Assembly (NCBI GenBank): GCA_955652195.1 | Contig: CATPBC010000068.1 | Span: 1-21,538 of the forward strand | Direction of reading: 5' to 3' | DNA length: 21,538 nt | From: an uncultured Xanthobacteraceae bacterium | GTDB taxonomy: Bacteria > Pseudomonadota > Alphaproteobacteria > Rhizobiales > Xanthobacteraceae | Shown: positions 7,878-15,421 of the stretch, in pieces | Numbering within the stretch: position 1 is the first letter of the stretch | Layout of the letters: every line of letters begins with the position of its first letter | The notes under the pieces: model-generated | The model's database searches: none | Told to the model about the DNA's origin: nothing | Seen by the model: only the letters and a program-made list of their open reading frames with translations | Translations under genes and position numbers: made by a program

Positions 7878-8974
7878 GAGCGCCCTCCAGGTTCCGGAGT
7901 TGCGGCCGCTATGCGTGTGATTGCCTCGGCGACGGAGATCGTCTCGCTAGGCTGTGTCGCTGCAAACGCGGCCAAAGTCCCCGTCGCGGCGAAATGGTGG
8001 ACACCGAAATGATCAATGCCAGGGCAGCCGACTGTGATGTGAACGTGCGCCGGCGTAACGAATGCTGTGCCCGGAGCCGTCAGTGCGATCATTGGCGGGG
8101 GCCGGCGCCACGGCGGGGGCTCGCTCCTGTAAGCGGAGATCCAAACAACGCAATCGACCTCACCACTGGTCACAAGTCGACTGCTGTCAAACAGCCAAGG
8201 ATCATGTTGTGAAACCCCGCGGGCGAAGCTGGTGCGCATCGGAAGACCAGTCATCCAGCTGCAGACATGCAATACACCGATCGCATTGTCTTCGGGCGCG
8301 AGCGGTAGGCCGGAAAAACGTGTCGTCGCGTTCAGATCACCGACCAGCCCGCACAGCATTTCGATTACGACTGGGTCAAGTTCCGCGCTGGACCAGACTG
8401 CCGTACCAAATCGCGACTGTTTGAGAAACGCCGAAACCTGCCGCAAACGCTTCAACGAAACGCAGCTTTTACCAGCGGGTCTGCCAGCGACATCAGCGCG
8501 CAGCGTTGCCAAAAGCCCCGGCAAATCTTCTTGCTTTCGACCGATCGGCGTGGCGCCGACTGTATCTGCGAACGTCAGAAGATCCCGTCCAGGGCAAAGC
8601 CAGATGATGCGACGCCGATCGCGGTTTTTTGCTTGCTCGCTTCCGATCACATTTTGTAGAAGTTGGTCACGAGCCGTGCCGCGCAGAGGTCCAGCCAACA
8701 GCAGTGTGTCGGCGCGCACATGGCACTCAGTCGCCGTTGTCATCATGACACCGGACGATCGCATGACGTCGAGGTTCCGCAGAACGCTTTCCGAGTTCAT
8801 ATGATCGATAGTTGCTCCGGTGCGCTGCGCCAGGGAAATTGCAGCGCGCGCACCGGCGATATCGGTGCCAAGTCCTGCAATAAGGATCCTCGTGCTCGCG
8901 CCAATCAGCTTAGCTGCCTCGGCAATAGCAGCATCAAGCGGTGTGGGCTTACCTGAAATCCAGGCGCGTTCCAT
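7871..8974 (-). CDS. fhcB: Formyltransferase/hydrolase complex subunit FhcB (formylmethanofuran dehydrogenase subunit B-like, no redox site)
   Basis: A 367-residue member of the FwdB/FmdB family. Archaeal FwdB begins with a [4Fe-4S] cysteine cluster motif and carries a tungsten/molybdenum pterin active site. This protein starts directly at the conserved PLDAAIAEAAKLIG region and I see no CxxC-type cluster motif, which agrees with the known bacterial form that has lost redox chemistry and serves structurally. Conserved family regions include AGLGTDIAGARAAISLA and the substrate-facing GCPGIDHFGVHH block. The start at 8974 has AGGAAG six bases before ATG. It follows the carbinolamine dehydratase-like gene by 36 bases and overlaps fhcA by seven. 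Confidence 0.94.
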   Translation of the reverse strand: MERAWISGKPTPLDAAIAEAAKLIGASTRILIAGLGTDIAGARAAISLAQRTGATIDHMNSESVLRNLDVMRSSGVMMTTATECHVRADTLLLAGPLRGTARDQLLQNVIGSEQAKNRDRRRIIWLCPGRDLLTFADTVGATPIGRKQEDLPGLLATLRADVAGRPAGKSCVSLKRLRQVSAFLKQSRFGTAVWSSAELDPVVIEMLCGLVGDLNATTRFSGLPLAPEDNAIGVLHVCSWMTGLPMRTSFARGVSQHDPWLFDSSRLVTSGEVDCVVWISAYRSEPPPWRRPPPMIALTAPGTAFVTPAHVHITVGCPGIDHFGVHHFAATGTLAAFAATQPSETISVAEAITRIAAATPEPGGRSC

Positions 8975-9010
8975 TGCGAACTTCCTGTTGGCCGCAAGTA
9001 AGACCGGCGT

Positions 9011-9385
9011 TTATTCGTCATATTTGATATAAGCAAAGCGCTGATCTTTTTGTGGAGTTCCCTCCAAGGCACCGCCTGATTTTCCGGGCTGCCATTGCAC
9101 GACATCTTCGATCTTCTTGGCCAGTTCAAAGTCCTTGTCCGTAATTCCCTTCGCTGCGTGGTTTTGCAGCCGGACCTCAACCCAGGCATAGGACGCCGTG
9201 ATGTCGGGGTGGTGCCAGGCCGCCTCCGCGAGGTGACCAACCGTACTGATGACCATCAGCGTACCTTTCCAACTGTTGGTGCGATACTTTCGGCGAATCC
9301 AGCCATTCTCCAGGTACCAGTGGGGCAAATCGCGATTGAGCCGTTGTTGGATCTCTTCATCAGTGTAGGTTCGTTCATTTGGCAT
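9011..9385 (-). CDS. Pterin-4a-carbinolamine dehydratase-like protein
   Basis: A 124-residue protein of the PCD/DCoH family. The family signature fits fully: an E three residues before HHP (EAAWHHPD), then Tyr, then nine residues to a second His (YAWVEVRLQNH), then Asp in GITDKD. Known members dehydrate 4a-hydroxy-tetrahydrobiopterin after phenylalanine hydroxylation. As first gene of the fhc run it probably serves the methanopterin pathway instead, though the reaction is not established. The ATG at 9385 follows GAAGGA with a seven-base spacing; the frame extends to 9445 but that part is not family-like. A charged C-terminal tail of about 25 residues (from about WQPGKSGG) follows the usual domain. 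Confidence 0.88.
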   Translation of the reverse strand: MPNERTYTDEEIQQRLNRDLPHWYLENGWIRRKYRTNSWKGTLMVISTVGHLAEAAWHHPDITASYAWVEVRLQNHAAKGITDKDFELAKKIEDVVQWQPGKSGGALEGTPQKDQRFAYIKYDE

Positions 9386-9500
9386 GATGTATCCTTCGAT
9401 GGTTGTTAGCCTGCTCTGGTTGTCAACGGGGCTAGAAAGTCGCATTTTAAACCTGAACTTCTACTGAGAAAGGCCGGAGTGCCATTTTCGGAGACCGTGC
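9386..9500. promoter_or_regulatory. Divergent promoter region between the fhc run and the mtdB-mch-fae run
   Basis: The 115 bases between the divergent start codons must hold promoters for both H4MPT gene runs. At 9420-9426 the sequence TTGTCAA can be read as a -35-like element in either direction (TTGTCA on plus, TTGACA on minus). On the plus strand an AT-rich CATTTTAAA lies 17 or more bases on; on the minus strand the -10 match is poor. Positions are tentative. Confidence 0.3.
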
Positions 9501-10481
9501 TTGCGCGATCATACTTCACGACCGACGGAAATTCTCGTCACAGTCCCCGCTAGGCTTCATCTCGGTTTTCTCGATCTCAACGGCGGGCTTGGCCGCCAGT
9601 TCGGCGGCGTCGGACTTGCGATCGGCAATTTTAAAACCAGCCTTAGCATCCGACCCGCCAACCATTCTGACATTTCGGGCCCAGAAAGCGAACGTGTCCG
9701 ACAATACGTGCTTACGATGGAGCGAACGCTGGCGGAGGGTGGTGCCCACGCAGTGAAAGTCTTGCAAACCGTTCCTGCACATGCCGGTCTAGGCTCCGGC
9801 ACACAGCTTGCGCTTGCCGTAGCGAGCGGTATTCGCCGATTGCACAACTTGCCTCTTGAAATCGAGGAAGACGCATTGAGGCTCGGGCGTGGCGCGCGCT
9901 CTGGAATCGGTATCGGACTATTTCATCGGGGAGGATTGGTTGTCGATGGTGGGCACGGTAAACAAACTCGGGTGGCGCCGATCATCAGTCATCTGCCGTT
10001 TCCGGAGCATTGGCGCGTTCTCGTTATCCTCGACCTGAAGCGTAGTGGCGTTTACGGTCATGACGAAATGTCAGCATTCGCCACGCTTGCACCAATGCCA
10101 GAGATTGAGGCCGCCCAGATTTGTCGTTTGGTTCTTATGAAGGCATTACCGGCGTTTGCGGAGCAGGATATCGTTAGCTTTGGCGCGGCCATAAAGGAAT
10201 TGCAGGTTCAGCTAGGCAATCATTTCGCGCGGGCGCAGGGTGGAGGTGGCTTCGCCAGTTCCGCTGTTGCCAGCGTACTTGCAGCACTCGACGAAGCTGG
10301 TGCACATGGGATTGGGCAGAGTTCCTGGGGACCAACCGGATTTGCGTTCGCTGCATCGGCCGAAGAAGCCGAACGGCTGATGAGGCTAGCTAAAGAGCAG
10401 TCGGCGGCGAAGGAGCTGGACATCCAGGTTTGCAGCGGCCTCAATCGTGGCGTTGAAATCGTTGCGCGGACGTGGGCGTAA
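9501..10481 (+). CDS. Beta-ribofuranosylaminobenzene 5'-phosphate synthase
   Basis: A 326-residue GHMP-kinase-fold enzyme that condenses 4-aminobenzoate with phosphoribosyl pyrophosphate, losing CO2, the first committed step of methanopterin synthesis. Family features are PARLHLGFLDLNGGLGRQFGG at the N-terminus (split here over residues 16-36), the glycine loop PAHAGLGSGTQLALAVASG at 92-110 and GGGGFASSA in the C-terminal half. The start is TTG at 9501, seven bases after GGAG; no in-frame ATG or GTG exists between it and the upstream stop at 9465, so TTG is the best start. It is the first gene of the plus-strand run and precedes mtdB by 33 bases. In M. extorquens AM1 the corresponding gene is, as I recall, orf4. 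Confidence 0.92.
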   Translation: MRDHTSRPTEILVTVPARLHLGFLDLNGGLGRQFGGVGLAIGNFKTSLSIRPANHSDISGPESERVRQYVLTMERTLAEGGAHAVKVLQTVPAHAGLGSGTQLALAVASGIRRLHNLPLEIEEDALRLGRGARSGIGIGLFHRGGLVVDGGHGKQTRVAPIISHLPFPEHWRVLVILDLKRSGVYGHDEMSAFATLAPMPEIEAAQICRLVLMKALPAFAEQDIVSFGAAIKELQVQLGNHFARAQGGGGFASSAVASVLAALDEAGAHGIGQSSWGPTGFAFAASAEEAERLMRLAKEQSAAKELDIQVCSGLNRGVEIVARTWA

Positions 10482-10514
10482 AGGCCTCGAGCGTACGACA
10501 CATGGGAGGTGATG

Positions 10515-11411
10515 ATGGTGGAAAAAAACATACTTCATATGGTCACTCCCACAAAGCACATCAGCCCGTTCGACGCGAACATGGCGCTCGATGCCGGCTA
10601 CGATGCTGTACTCACTTACAGCAATGTGACTCTGGACGAGATAACGGGCCTCGTCCAAGATTCTATCTTCTCGCGTCCTCCAAAAACTGGTGTGCGCACC
10701 GCGATGTTCTTCGGCGGCAAGAACGCTAGCCTTGCGCTTGACATGTTGGCGAAGGCCCGGAACGCCTTGGTGCCGCCATTCGGCATTTCTTTCTTTGCTG
10801 ATCCCGCCGGCTCGTTCACGACTGCTGCGGCTATGGTTGCTTGCGTCGAGAAAATCTTAAAGGAAAAACATCAACGACGACTAGACGGTTTGAAGGTCGC
10901 CATCTTCGGAGCGACCGGTGTCGTCGGTTATGCTGCCGCTGTGATTGCCGCCCTGGAGCGAAGCAGGGTTACCATGGTTGGTTATGACGGTATCAAGCGA
11001 GTAAGCGACAGCGCTAATGAAATCAAAACACGTTTTAACGTAGAAGTCCGGCCGGCGGACGGCAGCGACGATGCCAATAAATCTGCTATTCTCAAGGAAA
11101 ACGAGGCCGTTCTATGCGCTGGCCGTGCAGGCGTCCAGATCTTATCGAAAGCGCAGCTTGCCGCGGCACAGAATCTCCTAATTGTAGCCGATGTGAATGC
11201 GGTTCCTCCCGCCGGCGTCGAAGGGCTTGCTATGCAGGCAAATGGCGATTTATTGACGCCAAATGGCACAGTTGGCTTGGGACCGCTGGCGATAGGTAAC
11301 ATCAAGTACAAGACTGAGTTTGGCTTATTTCAAAGGATGATCGCGGCAACAAAGCCGGCGCAGTTTGATTTTCGCGACGCCTTTGCACTGGCTCGTGAGC
11401 TAAATGCCTGA
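10515..11411 (+). CDS. mtdB: Methylene-tetrahydromethanopterin dehydrogenase MtdB
   Basis: A 298-residue NAD(P)-dependent enzyme that oxidises methylene-H4MPT to methenyl-H4MPT in the cytoplasm. The N-terminal block ILHMVTPTKHISPFDANMA closely follows MtdB as I know it, FFGGKNASLALDM is conserved, and the Rossmann glycine motif FGATGVVG lies at about 131-138. DVNAVPPAGVEG and GPLAIGNIKYKTE in the C-terminal half are also characteristic. A GGGAGG site sits before clustered GTG/ATG/ATG codons at 10509, 10512 and 10515; spacing favours 10515. The last eight bases overlap the next gene. The related MtdA prefers NADP and also acts on folate; context and N-terminal sequence favour MtdB. Confidence 0.94.
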   Translation: MVEKNILHMVTPTKHISPFDANMALDAGYDAVLTYSNVTLDEITGLVQDSIFSRPPKTGVRTAMFFGGKNASLALDMLAKARNALVPPFGISFFADPAGSFTTAAAMVACVEKILKEKHQRRLDGLKVAIFGATGVVGYAAAVIAALERSRVTMVGYDGIKRVSDSANEIKTRFNVEVRPADGSDDANKSAILKENEAVLCAGRAGVQILSKAQLAAAQNLLIVADVNAVPPAGVEGLAMQANGDLLTPNGTVGLGPLAIGNIKYKTEFGLFQRMIAATKPAQFDFRDAFALARELNA

Positions 11412-12513
11412 CAAGCCGTTCGTGTTAATCGCGGCAATTTCCGGCCGCGCTCTGGCGCAATCAGCACAGCGTACCGGTTATCGGCCGCTTGTGGTGGATT
11501 TTTTCGGCGACCAAGACACCCTTCAGGTCGCGCACGATTATGTTCGTTTAACCGGAAATCTTGCAAACGGGATCGCAGAGAGCGCTTTGCTTAGGGCAAC
11601 CGAGGCGCTCGCCGCCCGTCACCGGCCGATGGGAATAGTTTGTGGCACCGGATTTGAGGACAGGCCGCATCTCCTGCAAGCCGTTGCCGCACGTTGGCGA
11701 CTATTTGGCAATGACGCGACAATCGTAACTAAGGTCAAGAATCCCGAACTTCTTTCGGGTATCTGCAGCGAGCTTGCGATTCCCTTTCCAGAATTCTCGT
11801 TTACGAGGCCGGATAACCCGATTGACTGGCTGGCGAAACGCGTAGGGGGTGCAGGCGGCAGCCATATCCGACCGGCCTCGCAACCTGCAAGCCGCACGAT
11901 CTATTATCAACGAAAAGTTCCTGGCGCGCCGGTATCCGCGCTCCTTCTCGCGGATGGCTCAAGGTCGACGGTCATGGGATTCAGCACGCAGTGGGTGCTG
12001 GCCACACCGACAAAACCATACCGTTATGGGGGCGCAGTGCGACCCGCAACGCTTGCTGGCAGCATGGTCGATTTGCTGACGAGGGCCGTCGCGCAGCTCG
12101 CAAACGTAGCATCGCTGGTCGGTCTCAACAGCCTCGACTTCCATGTCGATGGCGAGCGCCTTTGGCTATTGGACGTCAATCCTAGACCAGGCGCCACGCT
12201 TGACATATTCGAGCCCCCCAAACAATCGTTGTTTGGTTTGCATATCGCAGCATGCGCCGGCAAATTAGCTACAACTCCAATCTATCCTCCGGGTGCCAAG
12301 GCCGCAGCGATCGCTTATGCTGATGACGATATCCCTTCAGTTCCCGCTCTGGAATGGCCAAAGTGGACCGCCGATCGGCCGCAGCCGGGGAGCGCCGTGA
12401 AGGCTGGCGAGCCGTTGTGTACGGTCTATGCTTGCGCCTCGGACGCAGCGGTAGCCAAGGCTCTCACTGAGGAAAGACGCCGATTGGTTCTCGCTTGGAT
12501 GCATGCGAGGTAA
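11404..12513 (+). CDS. ATP-grasp ligase of the H4MPT island, possibly MfnD-like
   Basis: A 369-residue ATP-grasp protein. An N-terminal Rossmann-like part (LIAAISGRALAQSA; VVDFFGDQDT) is followed by a flexible glycine loop KRVGGAGGSH at 145-154 and the metal/ATP motif LLDVNPRPGATLDIFE at 255-270. A C-terminal extension of about 95 residues has no fold I recognise. ATP-grasp enzymes join a carboxylate to an amine. The archaeal relative MfnD links glutamate to tyramine in methanofuran synthesis, so a comparable ligation of tyrosine/glutamate in the bacterial cofactor is a fair guess, unproven here. The ATG at 11404 lies inside the end of mtdB, and the stop is two bases before mch, so it is embedded in the operon. 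Confidence 0.85.
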   Translation: MPDKPFVLIAAISGRALAQSAQRTGYRPLVVDFFGDQDTLQVAHDYVRLTGNLANGIAESALLRATEALAARHRPMGIVCGTGFEDRPHLLQAVAARWRLFGNDATIVTKVKNPELLSGICSELAIPFPEFSFTRPDNPIDWLAKRVGGAGGSHIRPASQPASRTIYYQRKVPGAPVSALLLADGSRSTVMGFSTQWVLATPTKPYRYGGAVRPATLAGSMVDLLTRAVAQLANVASLVGLNSLDFHVDGERLWLLDVNPRPGATLDIFEPPKQSLFGLHIAACAGKLATTPIYPPGAKAAAIAYADDDIPSVPALEWPKWTADRPQPGSAVKAGEPLCTVYACASDAAVAKALTEERRRLVLAWMHAR

Positions 12514-12515
12514 CG

Positions 12516-13487
12516 ATGACGACCGTGCCCGCGCTAAGCGTGAATGAGCGATCCGCCACACTTGTAGCTCGAATGGTAGGAAACGCTCAAGAGCTGAGGA
12601 TTGGAGTTTCGCGTGGCGAACTTGGCGAAACCTTGATAGACGCCGGTAGCAAAAACCCTGGCAGTATTGCGGCCGGCATCCGAATTGCCGAAATCTGCAT
12701 GGGCGGACTGGGACAAGTCGAGCTGCTACCTTCCTTGGCAACGCCGCGATGGCCGTGGTCGGTCATCGTGCGCTCATCAAATCCGGCAATCGCGTGTCTC
12801 GCTAGCCAGTATGCAGGGTGGCGGCTGGCGGACGAAACACCCGAAAAGTCGTTTTTTGCACTGGGTTCTGGACCGGCTCGGGCGCTCGCCCGACGCGAGC
12901 CGCTCTTCGAGGATTTGCGCTATATCGACAAGGCCGCTTGCGGTACCCTTGTCATTGAAAGTGGTCTGCCGCCACCGACAAAGATCGTTGCGACAGTGGC
13001 ACAGCATTGCCGGATCAAGCCAGAAAATTTGACGATCATATTTGCGCCGACACAAAGTCTGGCCGGCTGCACTCAGATCGTTGCGCGGGTGCTTGAAGTC
13101 GCACTGCACAAAGCTCATGAACTGGGATTTTCGCCCGAACGTATCATTGACGGCATGGGGGCAGCGCCGCTGTGTCCACCGCATCCGGACTTCATCACAG
13201 CGATGGGCCGGACAAATGATGCGATAATTTTTGCAGGGCAGGTTCAGCTTTATGTCACTGGGCCCGCTAACGAGGCGCGTGTGCTAGCCGAGAAGCTTCC
13301 GAGCAAGGCTTCGCGCGATTATGGTCGGCCCTTCTCGGAGATGTTCCGGCAAGTCAAAGGCGACTTTTACGCGATCGATCCCATGCTGTTCAGCCCAGCG
13401 AAGATCACAGTAATAGCTTTGGAAACGGGCGAAACTTTCCAATCGGGTGAAATTGATCTGGAACTTCTAAATGCATCCTTCACCTGA
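12516..13487 (+). CDS. mch: Methenyl-tetrahydromethanopterin cyclohydrolase
   Basis: A 323-residue cytoplasmic enzyme that opens methenyl-H4MPT to 5-formyl-H4MPT, between MtdB and the Fhc complex. Family regions include GSKNPGSIAAGIRIAEICMGGLG, the AGWRLADE and FALGSGPARALA blocks, the ESGLPPPTKIV strand, FAPTQSLAGCTQIVAR and GAAPLCPPHPDFITAMGRTNDAI (each given in part). The start at 12516 (MTTVPALSVN) has GCGAGG five bases upstream; a TTG at 12495 is in frame but less likely. It follows the ATP-grasp gene by two bases and precedes the RimK-like gene by 30. Confidence 0.95.
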   Translation: MTTVPALSVNERSATLVARMVGNAQELRIGVSRGELGETLIDAGSKNPGSIAAGIRIAEICMGGLGQVELLPSLATPRWPWSVIVRSSNPAIACLASQYAGWRLADETPEKSFFALGSGPARALARREPLFEDLRYIDKAACGTLVIESGLPPPTKIVATVAQHCRIKPENLTIIFAPTQSLAGCTQIVARVLEVALHKAHELGFSPERIIDGMGAAPLCPPHPDFITAMGRTNDAIIFAGQVQLYVTGPANEARVLAEKLPSKASRDYGRPFSEMFRQVKGDFYAIDPMLFSPAKITVIALETGETFQSGEIDLELLNASFT

Positions 13488-13517
13488 GGGCTTGCACGCA
13501 GCTCTTATGGGCTTCCC

Positions 13518-14426
13518 ATGCGCGTCGGCCTTGTAATCGATTGTCTCGACTGGCATGCCCGGGAGCTTATCGCCGCGCTTTCTTCACGTTGGGTCGAAAC
13601 GGTTCTGGTGCGTTTGTCTTACTGTGGAATGGCGACAGCGAGTCCTAGCGGCTTAATGATCGAAGGGTTCGGCACAACGCTACCTGATGCGCTCGTTGTG
13701 CGCACCATGTCTGGAGGCAGTTTCGAGGCCGTCACGTTACGACTTGGTATTCTTCACGCGTTGCGCGAGCTTGGCGTTACGGTTTGGAATGATGCGCGCA
13801 CCATCGAGCGCTGCGTGGACAAGTCCATGACAAGCTTTTTACTGGCGCGAGCGGGTATTCCGACTCCTGCGACCTGGACGATCGAGTCGTACGAGCAAGC
13901 CTACGCAACCGCAGAACGCGAGACTGCAGAGGGGCCGCTGGTGCTCAAGCCCCTATTCGGATCCCAGGGAAGGGGTTTAAGGCTCATTCACACGCCGGAA
14001 GACCTTCCAAAAATAGAGGAGACGCCAGGTCGGGTCTATTATCTCCAGCGCTTTGTTGGTGTTAAACGGCAAGATGGTTATCACGATTTTCGTATTCTGG
14101 TCGTGCAGGGCCGCGTCATTGCGGCGATGCGTCGTCATTCACCCCATTGGGTAACAAATATAAAGCGCGGTGGTCGCCCCGTTGCGGTCGTCCTCAATGA
14201 GGAGATGAAGACACTCGCACTGAAAGCGGCGACAGCTGTGGGCGCCAATTTTGTTGGCGTTGATATGGTTTATGGAACTGACGATCGGCCAGCGGTCCTG
14301 GAGGTCAACAGCATGCCAGCTTGGTCGGGACTGCAGAAGGTTAACGCCGTCAATATCGCTGCCATTTTGGCAGATGCTCTCATCGCCGCACTTGCTGCCC
14401 GTCGCTTTCGCGGAGCTATGGCGTGA
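13518..14426 (+). CDS. RimK-like ATP-grasp ligase of the H4MPT island (Orf5-type)
   Basis: A 302-residue ATP-grasp protein of the RimK/MptN type. ATP-binding loop KPLFGSQGRGL at 144-154, the DFRILVVQGRVIAAMRR strand at 190-206, TNIKRGG at 213-219 and the metal-binding LEVNSMPAWSG at 261-271 are all intact. RimK-family members add glutamates to carboxylates, and archaeal MptN adds glutamate to H4MPT. Bacterial methanofuran carries a polyglutamate chain and bacterial H4MPT is a shorter dephospho form, so either could be the target. By position between mch and the CitG-like gene it matches the gene I recall as orf5 in M. extorquens AM1. No strong ribosome-binding site precedes ATG 13518. The stop overlaps the next start by four bases (GTGA). 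Confidence 0.88.
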   Translation: MRVGLVIDCLDWHARELIAALSSRWVETVLVRLSYCGMATASPSGLMIEGFGTTLPDALVVRTMSGGSFEAVTLRLGILHALRELGVTVWNDARTIERCVDKSMTSFLLARAGIPTPATWTIESYEQAYATAERETAEGPLVLKPLFGSQGRGLRLIHTPEDLPKIEETPGRVYYLQRFVGVKRQDGYHDFRILVVQGRVIAAMRRHSPHWVTNIKRGGRPVAVVLNEEMKTLALKAATAVGANFVGVDMVYGTDDRPAVLEVNSMPAWSGLQKVNAVNIAAILADALIAALAARRFRGAMA

Positions 14427-15286
14427 CTTCGCGTGCGGAATCGATTGGGGCTGCCTTTAAATGGGCCTGCCTGACTGAGCTGGATGCTCCCAAGCCGGGC
14501 AATGTTCACGCTTTTTCCGCAGGTCATGGTATGACCGTGGACGAGTTTGTTCGCAGTGCGGATGCAGCCGCAGGTCCACTGTCGGCGAAAGGCACTCGGG
14601 TTGGCGCCCGCATTCATCGTGCCGTGATGGCAACGTTCGCAGCGGTCGGCACTAATACTAATCTTGGAATTATTTTGTTATGCGCACCGCTTGCGGTGGC
14701 GGCCGAGCGCGATGCGGCAAATATGCGCACTGCACTTGGCGAGGTTCTACAGGACCTCGACGTCGATGATGCGGACCTTGCGTTTCGGTCAATTGCTCGC
14801 GCTGCACCCGCGGGGCTTGGTCATAGCGCTCAGCACGATGTGTTCAATCCGGCAACGGCCAGCCTCCTGCAGGCGATGTCTGAGGCGGCGAACCGCGACA
14901 TGGTGGCTCGACAATACGCCACCGGATTTGCAGATATATTTGATCTTGGCTTGCCCTTGTTTGAATCGGTTAGAAGAGCAGGGCGAGAGGCTAAATGGGC
15001 AACGCTGGCGACATTTCTGGGTTTTCTCTCGGCCTTCCCCGACAGTCACATCGCGCGAAAACTCGGCGCGGAAACAGCGTACTGCGTACAACGCGCGGCT
15101 CTCAATTTTGCGGCAATGTTGCGGGCCACCGAACAGCCGGACCAAGTTCTTCCGGCTCTCCTAGCCTGGGACGCCGCTCTCAAAGCAAAAGCCATCAATC
15201 CCGGCACCAGCGCTGACCTAACCGTGGCCACCCTTTTTGCGCATCGGCTGCGGACCATCTTGCCGTCCGTGCGCAACAGTGATTGA
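14423..15286 (+). CDS. CitG/MdcB-like triphosphoribosyl-dephospho-CoA synthase family protein (Orf7-type)
   Basis: A 287-residue all-alpha protein of the CitG family. Conserved points are DAPKPGNVHAFSAGHGM at about residue 19 and VGTNTNLGIILLCAPLA at about 74, the counterpart of the TxxNTHKG motif in CitG. CitG transfers ATP-derived ribosyl onto dephospho-CoA. The H4MPT-linked version occurs in methanogens and methylotrophs that lack citrate lyase and must do something else, perhaps a phosphoribosyl or nucleotide transfer in cofactor synthesis; this is inference. The start is GTG at 14423 with CGGAG seven bases upstream and overlaps the RimK-like gene by four bases. By position it corresponds to orf7 of M. 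extorquens AM1 as I recall it. Confidence 0.88.
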   Translation: MTSRAESIGAAFKWACLTELDAPKPGNVHAFSAGHGMTVDEFVRSADAAAGPLSAKGTRVGARIHRAVMATFAAVGTNTNLGIILLCAPLAVAAERDAANMRTALGEVLQDLDVDDADLAFRSIARAAPAGLGHSAQHDVFNPATASLLQAMSEAANRDMVARQYATGFADIFDLGLPLFESVRRAGREAKWATLATFLGFLSAFPDSHIARKLGAETAYCVQRAALNFAAMLRATEQPDQVLPALLAWDAALKAKAINPGTSADLTVATLFAHRLRTILPSVRNSD

Positions 15287-15421
15287 CTTTGCGATGCGGA
15301 CTTCGTTCCGCCGCTATCTGGCTAACCGGCTCGGGTTGCCCAATCCGGGCGCTGACAACAAGGATAGATGTACCAGCGGGCATCCGCCTGCAAGTTGTAA
15401 TTTCCTTGGGAGGAGATGGCG

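Noticed and set aside
9399..9426. Minus-strand promoter TTGACA with AACCAT for the fhc run
   Set aside because: The -35 is perfect but the -10 is poor, and the implied transcript start would leave only a few bases before the ATG, losing the ribosome-binding site.
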